A stretch of DNA of 38,706 nt from Ruegeria sp. Its GTDB lineage: Bacteria > Pseudomonadota > Alphaproteobacteria > Rhodobacterales > Rhodobacteraceae. Where the stretch lies: NCBI RefSeq assembly GCF_028066395.1, contig NZ_JALCBM010000007.1:3700-42405 (forward strand), given 5' to 3'. The position numbers and the translations under genes were made by a program. The notes below the pieces were generated by a model. It did no database searches, was not told the origin of the DNA, and was given only the letters and a program-made list of their open reading frames with translations. Positions 1 through 8,675 of the stretch are shown piece by piece. Positions within the stretch are counted from its first letter, which is position 1, and each line of letters opens with the position of its first letter.

Positions 1-70
1 AGGCGGACGTGCATCTGAACCACCCCCATTGCGCCAAGTTCTGCGTTCTGGGCGGGGCCAGCTGTTCAGC

Positions 71-340
71 CTAATTCACCCGGAACTCACCCACCATATT
101 GCGCCATTCCCCCGGCGCGATCATCTTGCGGTGCGTAAAGCGGACCGAATGCAGCGGGCCATCGATCTCTTTTTGCCAGAATTCAACGAATTCAAACAGT
201 TTCGGATGATCCGGCGCCAGATCGTAATCCTGCCAGATGAACGTGTTCAGCACGTGAATATAATCGGGCATGTGATAGAAGAATTCCGCCGTCGTCAGCC
301 CGTACCCCTTGAGCATCAATTCTGTTTCGCTTTGCTCCAT
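71..340 (-). CDS. usg: Usg family protein
   Basis: An 89-residue soluble protein matching the Usg-like family, which is common in alphaproteobacteria and named for its place upstream of a tryptophan-biosynthesis gene in Caulobacter. The molecular function is unknown. It is rich in aromatic residues, with YHMPDY near the N-terminus and a central block with WQDYDLAPDHP and FWQKEIDGPLHSVR that I recognise as typical of the family. The length is normal and there is no signal peptide or membrane segment. The ATG at 340 has a strong GGAGGT ribosome-binding site seven bases upstream. The gene is transcribed away from gyrA, so the two share the 194-bp region between them. The 70 bases downstream to the window edge hold no gene that I can support. 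Confidence 0.9.
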   Translation of the reverse strand: MEQSETELMLKGYGLTTAEFFYHMPDYIHVLNTFIWQDYDLAPDHPKLFEFVEFWQKEIDGPLHSVRFTHRKMIAPGEWRNMVGEFRVN

Positions 341-460
341 TCAGACCTCCAAATTTCTTTCAAGGTCTCTTCAGCATAACACGCAAACCACCTAATACTT
401 AGATAACAATATGTTACTTGGGTGTTACCGTGGTTTTTCGCATGCGAATTCGTTGCTTGC

Positions 461-488
461 TTGCACCTTATGTGCCGGGTCTGATAAG
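461..488 (+). promoter_or_regulatory. candidate sigma-70 promoter for gyrA
   Basis: TTGCAC (461-466) and GATAAG (483-488) are separated by 16 bp and would start transcription roughly 40 bases before the gyrA GTG. The -35 matches the consensus well, the -10 only partly. The usg-gyrA intergenic region is AT-richer than its surroundings, which fits divergent promoters. This is a by-eye match without scoring. Confidence 0.35.
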
Positions 489-534
489 GTACATCCACAA
501 GATATAGACCCAGAACAAGACACGGGCAGTTTAC

Positions 535-3261
535 GTGAGCGATACGCCAGAAATCCCTGAAAACATGGATGAAACCCCGCCCGAGCGCCCGGTATATGAC
601 GGCCCGACGGTCTCCATCGAATCCGAGATGCGCACGTCCTATCTGGACTATGCCATGTCGGTCATCGTCTCCCGCGCGATCCCCGATCTGCGCGACGGGC
701 TGAAACCGGTGCATCGGCGGATTCTGTATGCGATGCACGAAACCGGGAACACCCATGACAAGGCCTATCGCAAATCGGCCCGTCCGGTGGGTGACGTGAT
801 GGGTAAATACCACCCGCATGGCGACAGCGCGATCTATGACGCACTGGTGCGGATGGCGCAGGATTTCTCGATGTCGCTGCCGCTGCTGGATGGTCAGGGC
901 AACTTTGGCTCGATGGACGGCGATAACCCGGCGGCCATGCGTTATACCGAAGTGCGGATGGACAAACCCGCCGCCGCCCTGCTGGCCGATATCGAAAAAG
1001 AGACGGTCGATTTTCAGGACAACTATGACGGCAAGGACCGGGAACCAACCGTCCTGCCCGCCCGTTTCCCGAACATGCTGGTCAATGGTGCCGGTGGTAT
1101 CGCCGTCGGTATGGCAACCAACATCCCGCCGCATAACCTAGGCGAAGTGGTTGACGCCACGCTGGCACTGATTGACGACCCGGACCTGACCTCGGAACAA
1201 CTGATCGAATACGTCCCCGGCCCTGATTTCCCAACCGGAGGCGTCATGCTGGGCCGATCCGGCGCCCGCAAAGCTTACCTTGAGGGACGCGGCAGCGTTA
1301 TCATCCGCGCCAAGACGCGGGTCGAGGAACTGCGCAAGGATCGCTATGCCATCGTCGTGGATGAGATCCCCTATCAGGTGAACAAGGCCGCGATGATCGA
1401 AAAGATCGCCGAGGCCGTGCGTGAAAAACGCATCGAAGGCGTCGCCCATGTGCAGGACGAATCCGACCGCAACGGCGTGCGTGTGGTGGTCGAGCTGAAA
1501 CGCGACGCAACGCCCGAGGTGGTGCTGAACCAGCTCTACCGTTTCTCGCCGATGCAGACATCGTTCGGCTGCAACATGTTGGCCCTGAACGGCGGACGCC
1601 CGGAACAGCTGACCCTGCGCCGGTTCCTGACATCCTTCATCGACTTCCGCGAGGATGTCGTCGCCCGCCGCACCGCCTATGACCTGCGCAAGGCGCGGGA
1701 ACGCAGTCATATCCTGTGTGGTCTGGCTGTGGCCGTTTCAAACGTGGACGAAGTGGTCGCCACCATCCGCTCCTCCGCCGACGCGGCTGAGGCGCGCGAA
1801 AAGCTGATGACCCGCCGTTGGCCTGCGTCCGAGATCGAAGGCTATCTGCGTCTGATCGACGATCCTCTGTCCAAGATGAACGACGACGGCACTTATAACC
1901 TGACCGAGGTTCAGGCCCGTGCCATCCTCGACCTGCGCCTGCAGCGCCTGACCCAACTGGGCGTCAAAGAGGTCACGGACGAGCTGGAAGAACTGGCCGC
2001 CAAGATCAAAGAATATCTGGATATTCTGTCTTCGCGCGAACGCATCATGTCGATCATCGGTGATGAGCTGCGCAGCGTCCGTGAGCAATTCGCCGTGCCG
2101 CGCCGCACCGAGATCGTCGACTGGTCCGGCGACATGGAAGACGAGGACCTGATCGAACGCGAAGATATGGTCGTGACCGTCACCTCGGGCGGTTACATCA
2201 AGCGCACACCGCTGGCCGATTTCCGCGCCCAGAAACGCGGCGGCAAGGGCCTGTCTGGGATGCAGACCAAGGAAGAGGACGTGGTCACCAACCTCTTCGT
2301 GGCGAACACCCATACGCAGTTGCTGTTCTTCACTACCGACGGGATGGTCTACAAGCTCAAGACCTGGCGCCTGCCGCAATCGGGACGCACCGGCAAGGGC
2401 AAGGCGATCGTCAACATCCTGCCGATCCCGACCGGGGTTTCCATCGCGGCGATCATGCCGGTCGATGTGCCGGACGAGGAATGGGAAAACCTGCAAATCG
2501 TCTTCGCCACCAGCGCGGGCGATGTGCGCCGCAACCGTCTGTCGGATTTCACCAACGTCCGCCGCAACGGCAAGATCGCGATGAAACTGCCGGAAGATGT
2601 GGAACTGGTAAACGCCCGCATCTGTTCCGAGGATGAAGACGTGATGCTGGTCACCAATTCGGGCCGCGCGATCCGCTTCCGTACCACGGACGTACGCGTC
2701 TTCAACTCGCGCGAATCCACAGGTGTGCGCGGCATCAAGCTGTCCAACGGTGACTGCGTGGTGTCGATGTCGGTGATCCGCCATTTCGAAGCAAGCCCCG
2801 AAGATCGCGTTGCCTACCTGAAAATGCGGCGCGCCGTTGCCGGGCTGACCGATGAGGACTCCGGCGACGAAGACGAGGCAACGGCAAGCAGCGATTTCAG
2901 CCAGGAGAAATACGCCGAGATGTCGGCTGCCGAAAACCTGATCCTGACCATCACATCCGGCGGTGCGGGCAAGCTGAGTTCCAGCCACGACTACCCGGTC
3001 CGCGGACGCGGCGGCATGGGCGTGGCCGCCATGGACAAAGCCATGCGCGGCGGAGAGCTTGTGGCCTCCTTCCCGGTCGAGATCGACGACCAGATCATGC
3101 TGGCCACCTCCAAGGGCCAGTCGATCCGGGTGCCGGTCGATGGGATATCCTTCCGGTCACGGTCGGCAGGCGGTGTGAAAGTGTTCAACACTGGCAAGGG
3201 CGAAGAGGTCGTCAGTGTCGCCTGGATCGCTGATCAGGGGGATGAAGAGGCGGAAGAGTAA
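535..3261 (+). CDS. gyrA: DNA gyrase subunit A
   Basis: The breakage-reunion subunit of DNA gyrase (A2B2 with GyrB), which introduces negative supercoils using ATP. The 908 residues begin at GTG 535; an in-frame ATG at 565 is a weaker alternative. The winged-helix/tower region spans about residues 30-520. The catalytic tyrosine is Y137 in AAMRYTE, preceded by R136. By alignment with E. coli (offset 15), S98 and D102 correspond to S83 and D87 of the quinolone-resistance region and are the susceptible-type residues. A GyrA-box (QKRGGKG, residues 566-572) in the C-terminal beta-pinwheel identifies gyrase rather than topoisomerase IV ParC. An acidic segment of about 40 residues, rich in D, E and S ([15 protein letters not shown] and surroundings, about residue 775-805), interrupts the pinwheel. 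It is encoded alone, followed by a hairpin. Confidence 0.99.
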   Translation: MSDTPEIPENMDETPPERPVYDGPTVSIESEMRTSYLDYAMSVIVSRAIPDLRDGLKPVHRRILYAMHETGNTHDKAYRKSARPVGDVMGKYHPHGDSAIYDALVRMAQDFSMSLPLLDGQGNFGSMDGDNPAAMRYTEVRMDKPAAALLADIEKETVDFQDNYDGKDREPTVLPARFPNMLVNGAGGIAVGMATNIPPHNLGEVVDATLALIDDPDLTSEQLIEYVPGPDFPTGGVMLGRSGARKAYLEGRGSVIIRAKTRVEELRKDRYAIVVDEIPYQVNKAAMIEKIAEAVREKRIEGVAHVQDESDRNGVRVVVELKRDATPEVVLNQLYRFSPMQTSFGCNMLALNGGRPEQLTLRRFLTSFIDFREDVVARRTAYDLRKARERSHILCGLAVAVSNVDEVVATIRSSADAAEAREKLMTRRWPASEIEGYLRLIDDPLSKMNDDGTYNLTEVQARAILDLRLQRLTQLGVKEVTDELEELAAKIKEYLDILSSRERIMSIIGDELRSVREQFAVPRRTEIVDWSGDMEDEDLIEREDMVVTVTSGGYIKRTPLADFRAQKRGGKGLSGMQTKEEDVVTNLFVANTHTQLLFFTTDGMVYKLKTWRLPQSGRTGKGKAIVNILPIPTGVSIAAIMPVDVPDEEWENLQIVFATSAGDVRRNRLSDFTNVRRNGKIAMKLPEDVELVNARICSEDEDVMLVTNSGRAIRFRTTDVRVFNSRESTGVRGIKLSNGDCVVSMSVIRHFEASPEDRVAYLKMRRAVAGLTDEDSGDEDEATASSDFSQEKYAEMSAAENLILTITSGGAGKLSSSHDYPVRGRGGMGVAAMDKAMRGGELVASFPVEIDDQIMLATSKGQSIRVPVDGISFRSRSAGGVKVFNTGKGEEVVSVAWIADQGDEEAEE

Positions 3262-3274
3262 GCAGAAAAAATTG

Positions 3275-3300
3275 GCTTCGAGGTGGGCTTACCTCGAAGC
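3275..3300 (+). terminator. hairpin after gyrA
   Basis: A perfect 10-bp stem (GCTTCGAGGT, 3275-3284, against 3291-3300) with a 6-base loop starts 13 bases after the gyrA stop codon. On the plus strand the downstream T content is poor (GTTTTAAG nearby). An A-run lies upstream, which would act as a T-run on the minus strand. Termination of gyrA is the simplest reading, but it is not a textbook intrinsic terminator. Confidence 0.55.
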
Positions 3301-3429
3301 TCACTCTACGGTTTTAAGACAAATTTCACGTAGCCTTGGGATTACTTGAGGCGAACTAACAAATTGCTTTTGAGAACTTCTGACCCTTTAGGCTTTCCGC
3401 TTGGACAGAGACATTATTTGGGGTGTGCA

Positions 3430-4344
3430 GTGGATCGCTCTCGCTATGATGAATTACATGATCGTTTCGATCCTATTCAGACTGGAAAAGCTGGTACACG
3501 CTATGAGCGGCTAGCGGCGAAGGTACTGAAATCCCTTCATGAACAGGATGCTGTCGTGCACGACATCCGTGTCATTGGGAATTCAGATGTCAAACATCAG
3601 ATAGATGTTACCATCAACAAAGATGGCCAAAATCATCGAATCCTTGTGGAGTGTAAAGACTTTGACATTCGTGGTGCCAAAGTTGGCCTCGATGTAGTCC
3701 GTTCATTTCGATCTGTACTGGAAGACACTGGAGCAGACTCAGGTCTTATCTTGACCTGCAATGGTTTCACCAGGGATGCCAAAAAATACGCGAAGTCCAA
3801 GGGGATAAAATTGGCACTTCTTCGCGAATTCACGAAGAAAGACCACGAAGGCCGTATTCAGAAAATAGTTTTGCAAATGAACTTGCGTTTCTTGAGTGCC
3901 GTGAGTGTCGAGGAAATTGAATTTGACCCGCAAAACCGTTCTGCCTTCTTTCATCAACTGCAAACAACAGGCTTAAATCCAAAGATCACCAAAGAGTGCC
4001 CGATTTACTTCGTGAAGGGAAAAGACAAAATCCAGTTTGTCGACTTCTTGAGCGGAGTGGCGGAGAGGAACAGCATCGACCAGCCTCTTGGACGACATTC
4101 AGTACGGCACTTGCCAGACGGATGGCGAATATCAATCCTCGATGGATCACCGATAGATTTTCGGTATGTCGATTTAGAATACGTGATTTCTGGTGACACT
4201 ATGATCAATGAAATCACTTCAAATCGGATTGCCGAACTGATCCTCGATGATTTTTCCGGTTCCGACCTCGTGATTTACGAGGATCAGCTTACGCATTGTC
4301 AGATCGACGAACAGGGTAACGTTGTCAAAAAACTCGGAGAATGA
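3430..4344 (+). CDS. Mrr-type PD-(D/E)XK nuclease-domain protein
   Basis: A predicted DNA endonuclease of the Mrr_cat family; these enzymes often cut modified DNA. Numbering from GTG 3430 (304 residues), the N-terminal 140 residues show the family pattern: YERLAAKVL (E26), HQIDV (D59), VECKDF (E74, K76), then a GLILTCNGFTRDAKKYA block. D59-E74-x-K76 is the expected metal-binding and catalytic core. The C-terminal half (about residues 150-304) matches nothing I recognise and may be a target-recognition or effector domain. GTG 3430 has a GGGG ribosome-binding site six bases upstream; the frame is open back to a TTG at 3346 that lacks one. Base composition is unlike the neighbours: the line 3541-3600 has 29 G+C of 60, against 38 of 60 for 1501-1560 in gyrA. 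This suggests horizontal transfer. No methyltransferase, specificity or mobility gene lies beside it. Confidence 0.8.
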   Translation: MDRSRYDELHDRFDPIQTGKAGTRYERLAAKVLKSLHEQDAVVHDIRVIGNSDVKHQIDVTINKDGQNHRILVECKDFDIRGAKVGLDVVRSFRSVLEDTGADSGLILTCNGFTRDAKKYAKSKGIKLALLREFTKKDHEGRIQKIVLQMNLRFLSAVSVEEIEFDPQNRSAFFHQLQTTGLNPKITKECPIYFVKGKDKIQFVDFLSGVAERNSIDQPLGRHSVRHLPDGWRISILDGSPIDFRYVDLEYVISGDTMINEITSNRIAELILDDFSGSDLVIYEDQLTHCQIDEQGNVVKKLGE

Positions 4345-4374
4345 CCTTGAGCGGGAAAGTTAAAGCCCGCGCCT

Positions 4375-5844
4375 TCACAACCCGTAAAGCCCGCCGAATT
4401 TCTCCTCGAGATACCCCAACAACGGCTCCGGTCCCGGCTCAACCCCACTGGCGCGCTGAATAATCTCGCGCGGGGCGTAGAGCCCGCCATGTTGCTGTAC
4501 GTTCTCGCGCAGCCACCCGGTTGCACCCGAGGTATCGCCCTCGGCCAGTTGCGCGTCCAGCGCCGGAACCGCCCCCCGCAGCGCCTGATACAGACACCCG
4601 GCATAGACATTGCCCAGCGAATAGGTCGGGAAATAGCCGAACAGGCCCACCGACCAGTGGACATCCTGCAGGCACCCGTTCGAAGGCCGGTCGACCGCAT
4701 AGCCGAAATCCGCCTTGAACCGGTCATTCCATGCGGCTTCAAGATCGCTGACTTGTAGGTCGCCTGCCATCAGAGCGCGTTCCAGATCGAAACGCAGCAT
4801 GATGTGCAGGTTATATTGCACCTCATCCGCCTCGGTGCGGATATAGCCGTTATGGACGCGGTTGACGGTGGCATAGAAGGCATCCGCATCAGCGATGCCG
4901 AAATCGCCGAACGCCTCTTTCATCTGATCAAACAGCCAGCCCGTGAAGGCGCGGGACCGGCCCAGCTGGTTCTCGTAGATCCGGCTTTGGCTTTCATGCA
5001 CACCCATGGAAACGCCGCTGCCCAGCGGGGTCAGCAGGTAATCTCGGTCGATGCCCTGCTCATAGGCGGCATGGCCGACCTCGTGAATGGTCGAATAAAA
5101 GCAGTTGAACGGGTCGGTTTCGCTGGTCCGGGTGGTGATGCGCACATCCAACCCGCTGCCCGAGCTGAACGGATGCACCGCCTTGTCGACCCGCCCATTG
5201 TTCAGGTCATAGCCGAAGGTCTCGGCCAGCTTTTGCGACAGGCGCATCTGGTCGCGTTCATCAAAGCTGCCGGACAGGGCCGCAGGTTCGGGACGCTCCA
5301 GTACGGCCGCGCGCAGGGTCACAAGGCGCGGGCGCATTTCGTCAAAGATCGCGGCAATCTGGGCACTGGTGGTATAGGGTTCATAATCCTCGACCATGGC
5401 GTCATAGACATCGCCACCCTGCGCCAGCGCCTCGCCCTCTTGCCGTTTTAGCGAGACCACCTCCGCAAGCACCGGCAGAAAGGCCGAGACATCCTCATCC
5501 GCCCGCGCCTGCGCCCATTTGCCCTGCGCCGCCGAGGTCACGCGGGCAATCGCCGTTGCCAGATCGGCGGGCACCTTCACCGCGCGGTCATAGGCGCGGC
5601 GGATTTCGCGCAGCTGCGCCTGGCCCACCGCGTCCTGCGGTGCGGCCTGCTCTAGCCAATCGGCCACGCGCGGGTCCGAGCGGCGGGCATGCAGAACGGC
5701 CTCGATCGCGGCCATCTCTTCGGCGCGCTGCGCGGTGGCCCCACGGGGCATGACGGTTTCCTGATCCCAGCCCAGCCGGCCGGCAATCTGCCCCAGGGCA
5801 GAGGTTTCGCGCTGAAAGGCCATCAGGTCGTTGAATGCAGTCAT
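4375..5844 (-). CDS. M32 family metallocarboxypeptidase (carboxypeptidase Taq type)
   Basis: A cytosolic zinc carboxypeptidase that removes C-terminal residues from peptides. From ATG 5844 it is 489 residues, normal for the M32 family. The zinc site HEVGH is at residues 254-258, and the family-specific third ligand region HESQSR starts at residue 283. Other M32 signatures follow: IRTEADEVQYNLH, and LQDVHW followed by GYFPTYSLGN near the C-terminus. The frame is open for ten more codons upstream, but ATG 5844 has GGAG at a good distance and lies four bases after the ctaA stop, so it is the likely start and is co-transcribed with ctaA. It converges on the Mrr-type gene with a 30-base gap holding only a weak GCGGG/CCCGC inverted repeat. 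Confidence 0.95.
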   Translation of the reverse strand: MTAFNDLMAFQRETSALGQIAGRLGWDQETVMPRGATAQRAEEMAAIEAVLHARRSDPRVADWLEQAAPQDAVGQAQLREIRRAYDRAVKVPADLATAIARVTSAAQGKWAQARADEDVSAFLPVLAEVVSLKRQEGEALAQGGDVYDAMVEDYEPYTTSAQIAAIFDEMRPRLVTLRAAVLERPEPAALSGSFDERDQMRLSQKLAETFGYDLNNGRVDKAVHPFSSGSGLDVRITTRTSETDPFNCFYSTIHEVGHAAYEQGIDRDYLLTPLGSGVSMGVHESQSRIYENQLGRSRAFTGWLFDQMKEAFGDFGIADADAFYATVNRVHNGYIRTEADEVQYNLHIMLRFDLERALMAGDLQVSDLEAAWNDRFKADFGYAVDRPSNGCLQDVHWSVGLFGYFPTYSLGNVYAGCLYQALRGAVPALDAQLAEGDTSGATGWLRENVQQHGGLYAPREIIQRASGVEPGPEPLLGYLEEKFGGLYGL

Positions 5845-5848
5845 AAGA

Positions 5849-6994
5849 TCAAACTCCGCGCACCGAGGTTGCAATGGGATAGGCGCTCAGGAACCGGGCC
5901 CGCAGGATCAGAGTCCAGACGATGACGGCCATGAACTGGTGGAAAATGGCGATCTGCCATGGGGCTGCATAGACCACGGTGACAATGCCCACCACGACCT
6001 GCAGCGACAGGGCCGCAAAGGCTGCGTTGAAGGCAAAGCGGGTCTGCGGATGCGCGCTGGTCTGGCCACGCCGCCAAACGATCACCGCAAAGATCAGCAG
6101 CAGATACCCGACGCAGCGGTGGATGAACTGTACCAGACCGGGGCTCTCGAAGAAGTTACGCCATAGCGGCTCCAACACGGTCGCGTCGGGGGGCAGCAAC
6201 TGCCCACCAATCAGCGGCCAGTCGGTAAAGGACCGCCCGGCATCGATCCCGGCGACCAGCGCGCCGATGAGGATTTGCAAAAAGGCGAAATGCATCAGGC
6301 CGGTGGAGATTGAAAACAGCCGGGCCTCTTTCGCGCGGCGGGCCTGCATCAGGTCGCGCTCCTCACGCCCCAACATGAAGATGTACCAGGCCAGATAGCC
6401 CAGGATCACAAAGGCCAGCCCCAGATGGATGGCCAGACGATAGCTGGCGACAGCCGTCATCCCCTCGCCCTGCGTGACGCCCGACGCGACCATCCACCAG
6501 CCGACCGCGCCCTGCATGCCGCCCAACGCGCCGGGAATAATCAGCCGTCCGGTCCAGCCTGCCGGTATCTTGCGCGCGACCAGAAAGCCGAAGAACCCGA
6601 TGGCCCAGACCAGACCGATCACCCGGCCCAACTGCCGGTGGCCCCATTCCCACCAGTAGATGGATTTGAAATCCGCCAGTTCCATCCACTGGTTCTGGAT
6701 GCGCCACTGGTCGATCTGCTTGTACTTGTCGAACTCGGCCTGCCAGTCGGCCTCGGACATCGGCGGGATGGCCCCGGTGATCGGTCGCCATTCGGTGATC
6801 GACAAACCGCTGTCGGTCAGGCGGGTCAGGCCGCCCACGGCGATCATCACCACGACCAGAGCGAACAGGATCATCAGCCAGACGCGGATCGCGCCGCGCG
6901 CGCCGCCGCGCCCACGGTCGATCATGCCCGGCTGCACCGCCTGTTGTTTCTCGGTATCCGAGACCTCTTCGAAGATGCTGCGCTTGCCACTCAT
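5849..6994 (-). CDS. ctaA: heme A synthase (COX15/CtaA)
   Basis: An integral membrane enzyme that oxidises the C8 methyl of heme O to a formyl group, giving heme A for aa3-type cytochrome oxidase. From ATG 6994 it is 381 residues with about eight hydrophobic segments. The four heme-ligand histidines lie in GHRQLGR (H119), the IHLGLAF segment (H190), IHRCVGY (H292) and FHQFMA (H352). LTDSGLSITEWRPITGAIPP after the first membrane helix is the diagnostic family stretch. ATG 6994 has GAGG at the right spacing; an upstream TTG at 7024 would add ten residues with no better signal. It is followed after four bases by the M32 peptidase gene. CtaB and the oxidase subunits are not in the window. Confidence 0.96.
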   Translation of the reverse strand: MSGKRSIFEEVSDTEKQQAVQPGMIDRGRGGARGAIRVWLMILFALVVVMIAVGGLTRLTDSGLSITEWRPITGAIPPMSEADWQAEFDKYKQIDQWRIQNQWMELADFKSIYWWEWGHRQLGRVIGLVWAIGFFGFLVARKIPAGWTGRLIIPGALGGMQGAVGWWMVASGVTQGEGMTAVASYRLAIHLGLAFVILGYLAWYIFMLGREERDLMQARRAKEARLFSISTGLMHFAFLQILIGALVAGIDAGRSFTDWPLIGGQLLPPDATVLEPLWRNFFESPGLVQFIHRCVGYLLLIFAVIVWRRGQTSAHPQTRFAFNAAFAALSLQVVVGIVTVVYAAPWQIAIFHQFMAVIVWTLILRARFLSAYPIATSVRGV

Positions 6995-7054
6995 GCTGGC
7001 CTCATATCCTTGATTTCGTCGCAAGCTAGGGCGTTGCCGGACCGAGGTCCAGCC

Positions 7055-7798
7055 TTACCCCCGATCCTTCCAGCGGACCATCTGCCGCATGATCCCGTGC
7101 AGCATCTGCACATCGGCCCGCGTCATCCGCATCCGCGACCATAGATTGCGCAGATTGACCTTCATGCCTTCGGCCTTTTCCGGCGGGTAGAAGAACCCGG
7201 CCTCTTCCAACCGGTCTTCGTAATGTTCCACCAGTTTCTCGACTTCGATCCCCGTGGCCCAGTCGCCCTTGCCCAGATCGGTGGCCTCATGCACCACATC
7301 GCCGGTCTGACGCATCCACTCATAAGCGGTCAGCAACACACATTGCCCAAGGTTCAGCGAAGCGTATTCCGGGTTCACCGGCACCGAGATAATGGCGTTG
7401 GCCTTGGCGATATCCTCATTCTCTAACCCCGCGCGTTCCGGGCCGAACAGCACGGCGACTTTTTCCCCTGCCGCCACCTTTTCAGCGGCAATCTGCATGG
7501 CGCGCTCGGGGCTATAGACCGGCTTGGTCAAACCGCGCTGCCGCGCCGTGGTGGCAAAGACATAGGTCCGATCCCCCAGCGCACCGCCCAGATCGTCAAA
7601 CAGCTGCGCCTCATCCAGCAACCGCCCGGCCCCGCTGGACATCGCCACCGCCTTGGAGTTCGGCCAGCCGTCACGCGGGGCCACGATCCGCATCCGGTCC
7701 AGCCCGAAATTCCACATCGCCCGCGCGGCGGCACCGATATTCTCGCCCATCTGCGGGCGCACGAGCACAAAAGACGGCTGGGATGTATCGCTGGGCAT
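7055..7798 (-). CDS. trmJ: SPOUT RNA methyltransferase, TrmJ-like
   Basis: Probably the tRNA (Cm32/Um32) 2'-O-methyltransferase TrmJ, which modifies position 32 in the anticodon loop using S-adenosylmethionine. The 247 residues contain the three SPOUT motifs that build the trefoil knot: motif 1 with N20 and R26 (ENIGAAARAMWNFG), motif 2 VLFGPERAGL (about 116-125), and motif 3 SLNLGQ (147-152). The charged C-terminal extension (about 170-247) is typical of TrmJ rather than TrmL. ATG 7798 has GGAG seven bases upstream. It precedes ctaA on the minus strand with about a 60-base gap, so shared transcription is possible. The exact RNA target is inferred from family resemblance. Confidence 0.9.
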   Translation of the reverse strand: MPSDTSQPSFVLVRPQMGENIGAAARAMWNFGLDRMRIVAPRDGWPNSKAVAMSSGAGRLLDEAQLFDDLGGALGDRTYVFATTARQRGLTKPVYSPERAMQIAAEKVAAGEKVAVLFGPERAGLENEDIAKANAIISVPVNPEYASLNLGQCVLLTAYEWMRQTGDVVHEATDLGKGDWATGIEVEKLVEHYEDRLEEAGFFYPPEKAEGMKVNLRNLWSRMRMTRADVQMLHGIMRQMVRWKDRG

Positions 7799-7960
7799 GG
7801 CTCACTCCGAAAAACTCCGCTTGCTCTAATCGCGACATGGACCAAGGGCAAGCCGCCCCTGCTTCTTCTGTTCCCAAATACCCGCTCGGCAGGCATAAAA
7901 GTTTGCTTCCCGCCCTCAATCCGATAAACCCCGCCAAAGACTGAAAGCGAAGGACGCGCC

Positions 7961-8581
7961 ATGGACACCCCCGAGCAGCCGCAGATTTACCTGATCACCC
8001 CTCCGACCCTCACGCTCAGCACCTTCCCCGACCAGTTGGCCCGCGTGCTGGACAGCACCGAGATCGCCTGTATCCGCCTGGCCCTGGCCGGAGGCGACGA
8101 GGACGCCATCGCCCGTGCCGCCGATGCCTGCCGCGAGGTGGCCCATGCGCGTGATGTGGCGCTGGTGATCTCGAACCATGTCCTGCTGGCACAGCGGCTG
8201 GGTCTGGACGGGGTGCATCTGGATGACGCGGCCCGGTCGGTACGTGCCGCGCGCAAGGAGCTGGGAGCGGATGCCATCGTCGGCAGCTTTTGCGGTGCCT
8301 CCAGCCATGACGGCATGACCGCGGGCGAGGCCGGGGTGGATTACGTCGCCTTCGGCCCGGTCGGCAGTGCAACGCTGGGCGACGGCACCCGGGCCGAGCC
8401 CGACCTGTTCCAATGGTGGTCTGAAATGATCGAGGTCCCGGTTGTGGCGGAAGGCGGTCTGACCCCAGACCTGATCCGCGACCTGACCCCCTGCACCGAT
8501 TTCTTCGGTATCGGGGATGAGATCTGGTCGCAGGACAACCCGGTTGAGGCGCTGAACGCCCTGATCGCGGCAATGGGCTGA
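7961..8581 (+). CDS. ThiE/TenI-like TIM-barrel protein with degraded active site
   Basis: A 206-residue single-domain protein of the thiamine-phosphate synthase/TenI family. The fold-level pattern is clear: an ISNHVLLAQRLGLDGVHLDD block, GSFCGASSHDG, AGVDYVAFGPV, and VVAEGGLTPDLI. However, residues used by true TMP synthases are missing. The Q-x-R-x-K pyrophosphate motif is replaced by IRLALAG, the usual ND pair after the central strand reads SNH, and the T-x-T-K motif reads SATLGD. It may therefore not make thiamine phosphate despite the usual automatic name. The ATG at 7961 has a GAAGGA site about 12 bases upstream. It is divergent from trmJ across 162 bp, in which I see no strong promoter. 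No thiamine gene is adjacent. Confidence 0.8.
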   Translation: MDTPEQPQIYLITPPTLTLSTFPDQLARVLDSTEIACIRLALAGGDEDAIARAADACREVAHARDVALVISNHVLLAQRLGLDGVHLDDAARSVRAARKELGADAIVGSFCGASSHDGMTAGEAGVDYVAFGPVGSATLGDGTRAEPDLFQWWSEMIEVPVVAEGGLTPDLIRDLTPCTDFFGIGDEIWSQDNPVEALNALIAAMG

Positions 8582-8675
8582 CGACCTCATTTTGGCTTGC
8601 ACTTCTGCCGGGATTGTCCCGTAACTGGTGATCGCGGCGTTCAGCCCGCGCCCAAGACCGGAAATGAACTGACAC

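Noticed and set aside
1738-2988. Long minus-strand open frame opposite gyrA.
   Set aside because: A shadow of the high-G+C gyrA codons; its product is low in complexity with no recognisable domain, while gyrA is certain.
3346-3429. TTG start at 3346 for the Mrr-type gene.
   Set aside because: No ribosome-binding site and no family homology in the added 28 residues; GTG 3430 has one. Not fully excluded.
3262-4374. A mobile element or defence island around the Mrr-type gene.
   Set aside because: No integrase, transposase, terminal repeats, tRNA target or second defence gene visible; only base composition suggests transfer.
4804-5451. 215-codon plus-strand open frame opposite the M32 peptidase.
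   Set aside because: Antisense shadow; the M32 active-site motifs on the other strand are complete.
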